From: Methylovulum sp.
GTDB taxonomy: Bacteria; Pseudomonadota; Gammaproteobacteria; Methylococcales; Methylomonadaceae
Assembly: GCF_028687615.1 (NCBI RefSeq)
Contig: NZ_JAQTZU010000016.1
Coordinates: 21,936-85,935, forward strand
DNA length: 64,000 nucleotides
Direction of reading: 5' to 3'
In this document: positions 47,029-54,523 of the stretch, one piece after another
Layout: each line of letters starts with the position of its first letter
Numbering within the stretch: the first letter of the stretch is position 1
Notes under the pieces: generated by a model
Database searches by the model: none
What the model saw: the letters and a program-made list of their open reading frames with translations, nothing else
Told to the model about the DNA's origin: nothing
Program-made: the position numbers and the translations under genes

Positions 47029-47065
47029 CTTGTGCCCTTTATGCCCCAGAGGGTACAGAGGGTAT
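47029..47065. repeat. Nested pair of short insertion modules
   Basis: The 37-bp insert reads CTTGTGCCC, then TTTATGCCCCAGAGGGTA, then CAGAGGGTAT. Removing the middle 18 bp leaves CTTGTGCCCCAGAGGGTAT, identical to the unit at 34492-34510. A smaller unit has therefore gone into a larger one inside the IS3 relic. Confidence 0.75.
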
Positions 47066-47518
47066 AAGCCAATCCAGCTCCATATCCAACTGCCCAATCT
47101 TGGCGTATAACCGGTCAGGGCCGCTCTGTGCGTCGGCCACTTTGGGCCCTCGTTTACCTTCAAACAAGCTGCCGGCATTTTCCAGTAGCTCTTTTTTCCA
47201 TTGACTCACCTTCGGGTGTACCCCATGCCTTTGATCGCTTCTAGGGCAACCTTGGCTTTTTGGGTTCCCGTAAATACCTTGCGTTTGCTTTCACTCATTT
47301 TCTGTCTCAATTTTGGATCAGAGTATGGCTTAAACTACTGTCTGGATTTCGGGGTCCACTATACAGAGTATAACTCCAAATAATAGCCTAAAAAGTCAGT
47401 CAAATGACATGATCTGACCTTAGGCTATTTTGGAATTCTGTTGTTTTATCAAGGTTCGGCGGCTTCGTTTTAACGCAGTGGGTGATGCTTCGAAATAGTA
47501 GAGTGCGGGACTAAACAA

Positions 47519-48022
47519 TTACTCAGTATCGTTTGACAGCAACCGCATCCTCGCACGAATCAACGACACAATCACCACGATCAGCAAGGTCGCCAGGGAA
47601 AACTCCAGGAGCAGGAAGGCGGCAATTTTAAAATAGGCGAAGTTGGGGTGGACAAAGCGTACCAACCAGCCGCCCGCTTCATCGCCAATAGCTGAGAGGT
47701 AAGTGAACCCGCTGATCCATATTTTCAGCCGTACCGGGAATTCGGTCATGAGCATCAGGTGCGTGAGGGTCAACACCAACATGCCCATTGAAAATAAGTG
47801 GAAATGGGACACTTCCAACATACCCTCATAACTGCGTGGCTGGGTGAATTGTTCTTCAGATCCCAGATAATAGGCAACTACGGATTCCGGCGTTAAGTCC
47901 ATGCGATGGAAATACATCAGGCCGTTGCTCAACCAAAGCAGCACGATATAGCCTAAAAACATCAAGACCAAAGCGTTGATTAATGCCTTGCGCTGTTGTT
48001 CGCCAGTGACAAAAAAACGCAT
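47519..48022 (-). CDS. Four-helix inner membrane protein of unknown function
   Basis: 167 residues with four predicted spans at about 13-38, 73-92, 100-122 and 128-155. Several histidines lie near the membrane edge: YFHRMDLTP, EVSHFHLFSMGM, LTHLMLMTEFP and FVHPNFAYFK. They could ligate haem or metal. No named family was recognised. Its ATG overlaps the stop of the FMN-binding gene, so the two proteins are probably made together and may work together. Confidence 0.65.
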   Translation of the reverse strand: MRFFVTGEQQRKALINALVLMFLGYIVLLWLSNGLMYFHRMDLTPESVVAYYLGSEEQFTQPRSYEGMLEVSHFHLFSMGMLVLTLTHLMLMTEFPVRLKIWISGFTYLSAIGDEAGGWLVRFVHPNFAYFKIAAFLLLEFSLATLLIVVIVSLIRARMRLLSNDTE

Positions 48023-48552
48023 CAGTTGCCCTTCTGTTTGATCATGATTTGATAAACCGCCATGACTTTGCGGATGCTGGACAGTGCCGAACGGGTGCTG
48101 AGGGTTGCGCCGGAAACGCCGTCCACGCCTTTATTAAGCTCCATATCGGCAAGGGAATGTCTAGCCAATTTTTCATACCATTGTGCCGAGGGTTGGTATT
48201 CAGGCGGTTCGTGGAAAGCGAGGGTGTGGACATTGCGCAGTTCACCTTCGGGGGTGAGCACGATCATCAGGGTTTCCGGTTTGGTGCGGACAGTGCTTGT
48301 TTCGATGGCGGCATAAGCGGTGATTTTTCCGTTTTCTTTGCCGACATAAAAGGTGAACATCCCTGATTCCAACGGGGTTTTGGCAAGTGCTTGGATGGCG
48401 GCAGTTTCTTTATCGTCGGGAAACAACGATAGGTTCTCCACGCTGGCGTTTTTACCAAACGCCAATTCCATCGCTTCTGTTTTGCTGTAAAAAACGGTGG
48501 CGAAACTGGTCACGGAAACCATGACAAATAAGATAAATACGATTAGTTTCAT
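48022..48552 (-). CDS. Exported FMN-binding domain protein
   Basis: 176 residues from the ATG at 48550-48552. The N-terminus MKLIVFILFVMVSVTSFA is a signal peptide or anchor. An FMN-binding domain follows, with VDGVSGATLSTRSALSSI near the C-terminus. The Thr of SGAT is the usual site where FMN is attached covalently by ApbE, as in NqrC and RnfG. This points to periplasmic electron transfer. The track's longer ORF runs back into the upstream gene. Confidence 0.8.
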   Translation of the reverse strand: MKLIVFILFVMVSVTSFATVFYSKTEAMELAFGKNASVENLSLFPDDKETAAIQALAKTPLESGMFTFYVGKENGKITAYAAIETSTVRTKPETLMIVLTPEGELRNVHTLAFHEPPEYQPSAQWYEKLARHSLADMELNKGVDGVSGATLSTRSALSSIRKVMAVYQIMIKQKGN

Positions 48553-48565
48553 GTAGGGTCGATGG

Positions 48566-49147
48566 CTAAAAACAAGTGGCTTTAAAATCAGCAGGGGTTT
48601 CGAGGCTAAAAGTATCATCATGGATGCGGGCAACGTAAAATCCGGCGTTAAGTACACGTTGTTTGATTGCATCGGACATGTCGACGGCGGCAATGATGCC
48701 GTAGATTTTCTTATCTTGATGTTCAGGAAACAACTGCTTAAATTTGCTTAGTAGGTTTTGCAATTGGGTGATGGCTTCATCGCGCAAATGGCTTTTGACT
48801 TCAACAACGTAAGCTTCATTGATTTGGCTGTTGGCATAGGCCAGCACGTCAATTTCCAGTTCCACGCCATGTTTGCTGACGCGTACGCTGGGGCTGACAA
48901 CTTCCATCTGGAAACGTTTTTTGAGGATTTTGGTCATGGAAGGCAAGGCCAAGCCTTCGGTGAAACTGCCAAATTTTTTGCCTAGGCCACCGATCTGTTT
49001 ACCGAGTTCTTTGAGTTGTTTGTCGGTTTCGCGTAACTGTTTGTCCGTTTGCCGTAATTGCTTGTCAGTTTCCCTTAACTGTTTATCAGTTTCTTGTTGG
49101 GCGACAGCCAAGCTTGCAACCAGTTGTTTTAAATCATCGTCGGTCAT
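48566..49147 (-). CDS. Coiled-coil / PD-(D/E)XK-like protein (DUF3782 type)
   Basis: 193 residues. Residues 18-48 repeat ETDKQLR heptads, predicting a coiled coil. A nuclease-like domain follows with VELEIDVLAYANSQINEAYVVEVKSHL, matching the D...E-x-K pattern of PD-(D/E)XK folds. A paralogue lies at 61658-62347. The role of these proteins is not known. It sits between the porin and FMN-binding genes in the same direction, 13 bp upstream of the latter. Confidence 0.7.
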   Translation of the reverse strand: MTDDDLKQLVASLAVAQQETDKQLRETDKQLRQTDKQLRETDKQLKELGKQIGGLGKKFGSFTEGLALPSMTKILKKRFQMEVVSPSVRVSKHGVELEIDVLAYANSQINEAYVVEVKSHLRDEAITQLQNLLSKFKQLFPEHQDKKIYGIIAAVDMSDAIKQRVLNAGFYVARIHDDTFSLETPADFKATCF

Positions 49148-49275
49148 AATTGAGGACTCCCGTTAAAAAAAGAGGAATATGGCGGCTATTCTAACAAATC
49201 CGCACGTCCCCTGTGCAGTTATCCAAGCACATCCCCTTTATCAGCAAACCGTCATGGCCTAGCGACGGGCCGTTG

Positions 49276-50667
49276 TTAGAAAATGAAACCGAAGCCCAGG
49301 TTAAAGTCATCCGGCACCGTGCCTTGTCTCGCCGTGCGGTTGCGGTAATCGGCCTTGATGACAACGTTCGGGATGGGTTTGTATTGCAAGCCGAACTGGT
49401 AAATCCGTTGATCTTGAGTGCCGTCATCGCTATAGCCTGTTGGTGCGGTGGCGATGGTGTCGAACCTTTCATAACGGAAAAATGGGGCTAGGTATTGGAG
49501 GGTATCTGGCCTGAATAAAGGGAAAATATCGTAACCCACTTCGCTGTACCAGCCGTAATTGGATGAGCCGATGGTTTGTCCCGCCGCCGCGCTGAGGATG
49601 CCGGCGTTATCAATGTGCCCCCAGGAACCAAGGGTACGGAATTCCAAGCCACGGTATTTCCATTGCACATGCCCTTCGTAAAGCTGGGTGAACACATCGG
49701 CTTTTTGTCCGGCAAAGCTTTGGTTTTGGCCTGAATTGCCGACAAAAACCGAACCGCCCAAAGTCATGCCCGGCAGGGCGGTAGGGGTGTAGTCCATGCG
49801 TCCGACATAGCCGAAATCTTCGGCTTTCGCTTGGCTCCCCCCCCCACGCCCTTCTTTAATGCCGCTGGATTGGAATCCTGACGCATCCAAGCCATTCACC
49901 AGATAGGTAGTGTAAGTCAAACTAGGGGTGATTTGCCCAAACAAACCTACGCCCATTTCCCGCCATGTGCTGGGGATGATGCGTTGCTCGACTTCTGGTC
50001 GGTGGTTACCATAGAAGAACGGCGGCTCATGGATCTGGTTGATAAAGCCCATGGGCATTAACACCAACCCCGTGCGGATATTGGCTAATGGGTCTATGAA
50101 AAAGTCCAATGCGGCGAACTCCACACCCACTTCACCTTTTAATTCATCGCCCTCACCTGAGCTTGCGTGTTCAAATTCAATCTCACTGTTGAATAAGATG
50201 CGGTCAGTAAATTTGTAACCGGCGTATAGCACGACGCGCTCCAAATCCGCATTGTTTTTGTCTTCTTCCTTTTTATCGCCCACATAGTCCTGATAAATGG
50301 CTTCACCATAACCGCCTATCGACAAGCCTTTACCAACTTGGTAAACCTTGGAGGCCGCAGGGCCTAAACCGTAAGCACTTTTGTATTTTGCTTCTTCAGG
50401 GATAGTTAAATTAGTGCGCAATTTTTCAACTTCCTGACTAAGCACATTGGTTTTTCGTTCTAAAGTTTGCACCGTGGCACTGCCTTGGGTTGTAGCGGCT
50501 TGCGTCGGTATTGCTGTTTTCATTTGCGTTTTCATCGCATCTATTTGCTGTTGCTGGGCTTCGATAATTTTCCACATTTCCTCCATCGTTTTAGGTTTTT
50601 CCAGGGCATTGGCCTGACTGCTTAAAGTTGCCAATGTGGTTAATATGAGCGTATGTTTAAGTTTCAT
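49276..50667 (-). CDS. Outer membrane porin with N-terminal coiled coil
   Basis: 463 residues: a signal peptide (LILTTLATLSSQANA), a helical coil at about 28-90 (MWKIIEAQQQQIDAMKTQM, VQTLERKTNVLSQEVEKLR), then a beta-barrel ending in the expected aromatic residue (NLGFGFIF). IRTGLVLMPMGFINQIHEPPFFYG resembles phosphate-selective or similar porins. A Fur-box-like site lies 65 bp upstream, so iron control is likely. It is the first gene of the cluster that includes the FMN-binding and four-helix proteins. Confidence 0.8.
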   Translation of the reverse strand: MKLKHTLILTTLATLSSQANALEKPKTMEEMWKIIEAQQQQIDAMKTQMKTAIPTQAATTQGSATVQTLERKTNVLSQEVEKLRTNLTIPEEAKYKSAYGLGPAASKVYQVGKGLSIGGYGEAIYQDYVGDKKEEDKNNADLERVVLYAGYKFTDRILFNSEIEFEHASSGEGDELKGEVGVEFAALDFFIDPLANIRTGLVLMPMGFINQIHEPPFFYGNHRPEVEQRIIPSTWREMGVGLFGQITPSLTYTTYLVNGLDASGFQSSGIKEGRGGGSQAKAEDFGYVGRMDYTPTALPGMTLGGSVFVGNSGQNQSFAGQKADVFTQLYEGHVQWKYRGLEFRTLGSWGHIDNAGILSAAAGQTIGSSNYGWYSEVGYDIFPLFRPDTLQYLAPFFRYERFDTIATAPTGYSDDGTQDQRIYQFGLQYKPIPNVVIKADYRNRTARQGTVPDDFNLGFGFIF

Positions 50668-50731
50668 TGTTCGTCCTTTACTTACAGTTAAAATGATTTG
50701 TTAAGGATTATATTGAAACACGCAAGAAGAT

Positions 50732-50750
50732 GCAAATGATTCTTATTTGT
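50732..50750. promoter_or_regulatory. Putative Fur box upstream of the porin gene
   Basis: GCAAATGATTCTTATTTGT matches the classical Fur 19-mer in about 12 positions on the reverse strand, including the central AATCATT core. It lies 65-83 bp upstream of the porin start, where it could overlap a promoter. Confidence 0.6.
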
Positions 50751-50817
50751 AATTTAAGTACTTTGCGGGAACGGTAATTATGTCAATTAAGGCATAAGTA
50801 TCTAAATAACTGAATAA

Positions 50818-51085
50818 CTGATGTTACGCAGCCCGTAATTTCTGCAACTCTTCATACGCCATCTGGTTCGCTTTTATAAACAGCTTGGCCCGCGTGGCGA
50901 AATGGTTGGTTTTATGTTGGCTATGTAACCGTTAATTTATGTAACCGTTAATTGTTGAAAAAATTTTATTTTCTGCGAAAAGCCTTATTTCATGCGGATT
51001 GTAGTTTTCTATCAAAGTAGAGTTCTGTTTTTTCTTTATCCATCCTAAAATGTTACGCTTTTTGGGAGGGGCTGCGTAACATCAG
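50818..51085. repeat. CTGATGTTACGCAG-type element, probably an IS remnant
   Basis: Perfect 14-bp ends CTGATGTTACGCAG / CTGCGTAACATCAG enclose 268 bp. Reading leftward from about 50915, a frame gives ANQMAYEELQKLRAA and a stop codon that is part of the end repeat, as expected for the 3' end of a transposase gene. A second repeat family (GGCTATGTAACCGTTA, 50919 onward) is inserted within it. It occupies most of the 455-bp gap between mtaB and the porin gene. Confidence 0.7.
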
Positions 51086-51122
51086 ATATTTAATTTGTAC
51101 CTGACCCCAGTTATTTAGTTGT

Positions 51123-52412
51123 TTATTCCACCAAATCAGCCGATACAAATTGTTCGTCAATGGCTGTCAGCTTGGCGTTGCGCGTCTGATTTTCCAAGGA
51201 TTCATCGTTATTGACCACACACCCTATCTTGAGATAATTTGGGGTGTAGCCGAATACCCGTTGTTGAGTTTCCGAATGCGGTTCGCTGTAGGCCTCCCAT
51301 AATACGGGAAAGGTTTCGCCAATATTGGCGAGGCAAAATTGTTGCCTCAGATCCTTAGCCAATCCATGCAATTGCAGGCTACGTTGTTTTTTGATTTCGT
51401 TACTGATTTGATTAGGCAAGCTGGCGGCTTTGGTGCCTTCGCGTTTTGAATATGTAAAGATGTGGATATGACCAAACCCGATCCGCTTGATAAACGCAAC
51501 GCTGTCTTGCCATTCCTGCTCGGTCTCGCCAGGGAAGCCGACTATGATGTCGGTGGTGATGTTGAAATGTGGGATTTGGCTACGTAATTGTCCAGCAATT
51601 GCGGCAAATTCTTCGGTTTTGCAACGCCGCGCCATACGCCTTAACACACTATCGGAACCGCTTTGCAGTGGTAGATGCAGATGCGGCATGACACGGGGAT
51701 TTTGGAACAGTGCGAAAAAGCCGTCGGTAAATTCCCAAGGCTCCAGAGAACCTAGGCGTAATCTTGGAATCGACGTTTGTTCTAAGATGGCATGGATCAA
51801 ATCCACTAGGTTAATGCCCAAATCACTGCCATATCCGCCCAGATGTACGCCGGTGAGTATCACCTCGGTAATGCCTTGGGCGTGTAAGGCGTTGATTTCA
51901 TCGACGACCGCCTGCACAGTACGACTGGATTCTTCGCCTCTGGCAACGGTAACGATACAAAATGTACAACGGTAGCGGCAACCGTCCTGCACTTTGACAA
52001 ACGCGCGTTGACGGCCACGGGTGAACAAAGAGGTCTCCCCCGGTTCGGTGGACATGGTGGGCATGGTTTCCATCGTCAATTCAGCCAGTACTTTTTCGAC
52101 CAATTGGTTTTTGTCTTGGTTGCCGACCACCAGATCAACGCCCATCAATGACGCGGCCTCGTCTGGATTTAAGGTCGCATAACAACCGCTGACCACTAAT
52201 TTGGCTTGTGGGTTGTCCCGGTGTACGCGCCGGATCAGGTTGCGGGATTTACGGGCGGCATCCTGAGTGACGGCGCAGGAGTTGATGACCACCAAATTGG
52301 CGGCTTCGGCTAGCCGGGTGATTTGATGACCTGATTTTTGGAAGGCCTGCGCCCAAGTTTCCAGCTCCGCCTCATTAAGACGGCAACCCAGGGTTTTAAG
52401 ATGTACTAACAT
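51123..52412 (-). CDS. mtaB: tRNA (t6A37) C2-methylthiotransferase
   Basis: 429 residues. The N-terminal MTTase domain (LKTLGCRLNEAELE, VINSCAVTQDAARKSRN, VVSGCYAT) holds three cluster cysteines. The radical SAM domain has CRYRCTFCIVTVARGEESS. A C-terminal TRAM-like segment follows. The enzyme adds a methylthio group to t6A37 of ANN-decoding tRNAs. The short KTLGCRLN start distinguishes MtaB from MiaB and RimO. Confidence 0.9.
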   Translation of the reverse strand: MLVHLKTLGCRLNEAELETWAQAFQKSGHQITRLAEAANLVVINSCAVTQDAARKSRNLIRRVHRDNPQAKLVVSGCYATLNPDEAASLMGVDLVVGNQDKNQLVEKVLAELTMETMPTMSTEPGETSLFTRGRQRAFVKVQDGCRYRCTFCIVTVARGEESSRTVQAVVDEINALHAQGITEVILTGVHLGGYGSDLGINLVDLIHAILEQTSIPRLRLGSLEPWEFTDGFFALFQNPRVMPHLHLPLQSGSDSVLRRMARRCKTEEFAAIAGQLRSQIPHFNITTDIIVGFPGETEQEWQDSVAFIKRIGFGHIHIFTYSKREGTKAASLPNQISNEIKKQRSLQLHGLAKDLRQQFCLANIGETFPVLWEAYSEPHSETQQRVFGYTPNYLKIGCVVNNDESLENQTRNAKLTAIDEQFVSADLVE

Positions 52413-52498
52413 GGATTTTAAAAACTGATAAACGATATTAAGACGGTAAATGGTTATAATGAATCCAATACCTGATTGAGTTATTAAACCGAATTGTT

Positions 52499-52954
52499 AT
52501 GTTAAAGACCTCATTCCATATTCCGCTGTCCTATCAGAACCGAATGCTTGGCTATTATGCTAGCCAGATCGAACAGCAAGGGCAGCTATTGCAACAAGTC
52601 CGCAAAAGTTTACCGGAAAATCTGGCAAAACATGCTTGCCATTGTCTAATCAGCAACAACACCTTGTTGCTTTATACCGATTCGGCAGTTTGGGCTACAC
52701 AATTGCGCTTTTACACACAGGCAATACTGGGGAATATTGCTCCGGTAAGCAAAGAGTCGGTGCAAAAAGTGCAAATTAAAATTCTCACTGAAATCACCGG
52801 AATCAACTTTCGCCCTATGCGTAAAGCCAACATTCCTTCGACAGCAACGATAGAAATCATGCGCAAACAAAGCCAAAGTGTCAGCGACGCAAATTTAAAG
52901 CAAGCCTTGCAACGCTTAAATTCGACTTTGACCAGGCTTGCTGATCAGGATTGA
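52499..52954 (+). CDS. dciA: DUF721 / DciA family protein
   Basis: 151 residues. The N-terminal half has the DciA/DUF721 pattern: LLQQVRKSLPENLAKHACHCLISNNTLLLYTDSAVWATQLRFYTQAIL. DciA loads the replicative helicase DnaB in bacteria without DnaC. It diverges from mtaB with 86 bp between them. Confidence 0.75.
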   Translation: MLKTSFHIPLSYQNRMLGYYASQIEQQGQLLQQVRKSLPENLAKHACHCLISNNTLLLYTDSAVWATQLRFYTQAILGNIAPVSKESVQKVQIKILTEITGINFRPMRKANIPSTATIEIMRKQSQSVSDANLKQALQRLNSTLTRLADQD

Positions 52955-52965
52955 CAAAAACAGAA

Positions 52966-52988
52966 ACCGGAAGTTTTTAGCTTCCGGT
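52966..52988. terminator. Bidirectional stem-loop terminator between dciA and ctpA
   Basis: ACCGGAAG-TTTTTAG-CTTCCGGT is a perfect 8-bp stem, with A-rich bases on the left and ATTT on the right. It sits between two convergent genes. Confidence 0.8.
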
Positions 52989-53009
52989 ATTTGAGGAGCA
53001 GAGAAAAGA

Positions 53010-54317
53010 TTATCTGGCTTTCATGATACTAATGCCTTTTAATAAATTCAAAGCTTCGGATAAGGCATAATCTTTTACATCCAAATCTTCTTTGGCTTTA
53101 TCATCAAGTAATGTGTTGGCCTTGCCTTTGTTATTTTGCAAATGTCCTGACAAATCCGCTTCTTTCACCGGAGTAAAATCTGATTTTTCAAGAGATTCCA
53201 GCTTCACCCTCGCCAAGCCAATGTCGGGTTCAATACCTTCTGCTTGGATAGAGCGACCGGAAGGCGTGAAATAACGTGCAGTCGTCAACTTAATAGCCGC
53301 GCCATTGGTGGTCGGCAAAATAGTTTGTACGGAACCTTTACCAAAGGACTTTTCCCCCATGATGATGGCACGTTTATGGTCTTGCAACGCTCCAGCAACA
53401 ATTTCAGAAGCCGATGCCGAACCGGCATTGATCAACACGACAATCGGCGCACCATCAATCAAATCATCCGGTGCGGCATTAAAGCGCATTTCTGAATTTT
53501 CAATACGGCCTTCAGTGTAAACAATCAACCCGTTAGTCAAAAACGCGTCACTGACTTTTACCGCCGCATCCAAAACACCGCCTGGATTGTTTCTTAAATC
53601 CAACACCAAACCTTTCAGATTGCCACCGTTCTCTTTTTTCAATGCGGCAAGTGATTCTTCCAGATTATCACCAGTGCCAGATTGGAAGCTGCTGATGCGC
53701 ACATAACCATAGCCTTTATCCAGCATCTTATTTTTGACGCTTTTGACTTTGATAATGTCACGGGCAATGGTGAATTTCAGCGGCGTTTCTGCACCTTCAC
53801 GAACCACCGTAAGCAAAATCTTGCTGCCTGGCTCACCGCGCATCATTTTGACCGCATCCCCCAAAGACATGCCTTTAACAGGTTTATCATCGAGCTTGAC
53901 GATCAAATCACCGGCTTTTAACCCGGCTTTTTGCGCAGGCGTGTCATCAATCGGCGAAACGACTTTGATAAAGCCGTTTTCCATCGTGACTTCTATGCCC
54001 AAACCGCCAAACTGTCCTGTTGTGCCTTCTTTTAATTCCTGATACTCATCGGCAACGAGATAAGCCGAATGAGGATCGAGCCCGCTTAACATGCCTCGGA
54101 TCGCATCTTCGAGCAATTTCTTATCAGAAACCGGCTCGACATAATCGCGTTTAATACGCCCGAAAATTTCCGTGAACGTCCGCAAATCCTCAAAAGGCAG
54201 GGTATCCGATACCGGTTCCCCGCTATCTTTTTCGGCAAAGACACTGCCACAATTTCCTACAACGACACCTAATATGATGCCTAGCGACAAGATCAATACA
54301 TTTTTCTTTTTTAGCAT
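53010..54317 (-). CDS. ctpA: S41 family C-terminal processing protease
   Basis: 435 residues. A signal or anchor segment at the N-terminus, then a PDZ domain at about 95-170 (GLGIEVTMENGFIKVVSPIDDTPAQKAGLKAGDLI) and a protease domain with VLINAGSASASEIVAGALQD (Ser) and GEKSFGKGSVQT (Lys). It trims periplasmic proteins. The gene follows envC in the same direction, a standard pairing, with repeats in between. Confidence 0.93.
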   Translation of the reverse strand: MLKKKNVLILSLGIILGVVVGNCGSVFAEKDSGEPVSDTLPFEDLRTFTEIFGRIKRDYVEPVSDKKLLEDAIRGMLSGLDPHSAYLVADEYQELKEGTTGQFGGLGIEVTMENGFIKVVSPIDDTPAQKAGLKAGDLIVKLDDKPVKGMSLGDAVKMMRGEPGSKILLTVVREGAETPLKFTIARDIIKVKSVKNKMLDKGYGYVRISSFQSGTGDNLEESLAALKKENGGNLKGLVLDLRNNPGGVLDAAVKVSDAFLTNGLIVYTEGRIENSEMRFNAAPDDLIDGAPIVVLINAGSASASEIVAGALQDHKRAIIMGEKSFGKGSVQTILPTTNGAAIKLTTARYFTPSGRSIQAEGIEPDIGLARVKLESLEKSDFTPVKEADLSGHLQNNKGKANTLLDDKAKEDLDVKDYALSEALNLLKGISIMKAR

Positions 54318-54383
54318 GTGTCTTAAAACTCCAAATCCTCTATTGGTCTACACTCATCAATCTGAGCAATAATTTTGATACTA

Positions 54384-54450
54384 TTAATTTTCCCATAAGT
54401 TCTTGCACGATCTCCTATAAAACTAAGGCAAGGACTTATGGGAAAATTAA
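54384..54450. repeat. Inverted-repeat element, CCCATAAG variant
   Basis: TTAATTTTCCCATAAGTTCTTGC and its complement with one mismatch enclose 67 bp. It has the same layout as the GTTTCATAAG elements but a different arm core. It sits in the envC-ctpA intergenic part. Confidence 0.7.
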
Positions 54451-54466
54451 CACCCGTTCAATAAGA

Positions 54467-54507
54467 TTATTAATTGTTTCAAATGCAAGCACTTATGAAA
54501 CAATTAA
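54467..54507. repeat. Shortened GTTTCATAAG element
   Basis: TTATTAATTGTTTC and GCAAGCACTTATGAAACAATTAA match the ends of the 76-88-bp family, but the middle is nearly all missing, leaving 41 bp. It lies 17 bp after the envC stop codon. Confidence 0.7.
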
Positions 54508-54523
54508 CAGTTAATGGCGTGTG

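Larger units (their letters stand above)
45993..47298 (-). pseudogene. IS3 transposase orfA/orfB remnants
   Basis: The reading frame is split over at least five track ORFs (47072-46767, 46876-46616, 46770-46210, 46709-46242, 46273-45893). Intact neighbouring codons on both sides of each break show that the cause is short extra DNA rather than base loss: at 47029-47065, 46803-46825, 46709-46726, 46493-46515 and 46267-46313. The protein could not be made as one chain. Confidence 0.85.
45916..47358 (-). mobile_element. Decayed IS3-family insertion sequence
   Basis: The ends TGGCCCCCAAAACCCAGACA and TGGACCCCGAAATCCAGACA (read inward) match in 17 of 20 positions as terminal inverted repeats, giving 1443 bp. 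OrfA starts near 47298 (MSESKRKVFTGTQKAKVALEAIKG) and OrfB fragments carry NTDQGAQFTSDAFTG, ALDNIFVERLWRTVKYEEVYL and YNQERRHQSLAYKTPDEVY of the DDE integrase. OrfA has lost about 40 bp of its helix-turn-helix. Several 18-23 bp insertions break OrfB. No target-site duplication was seen. Confidence 0.85.
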
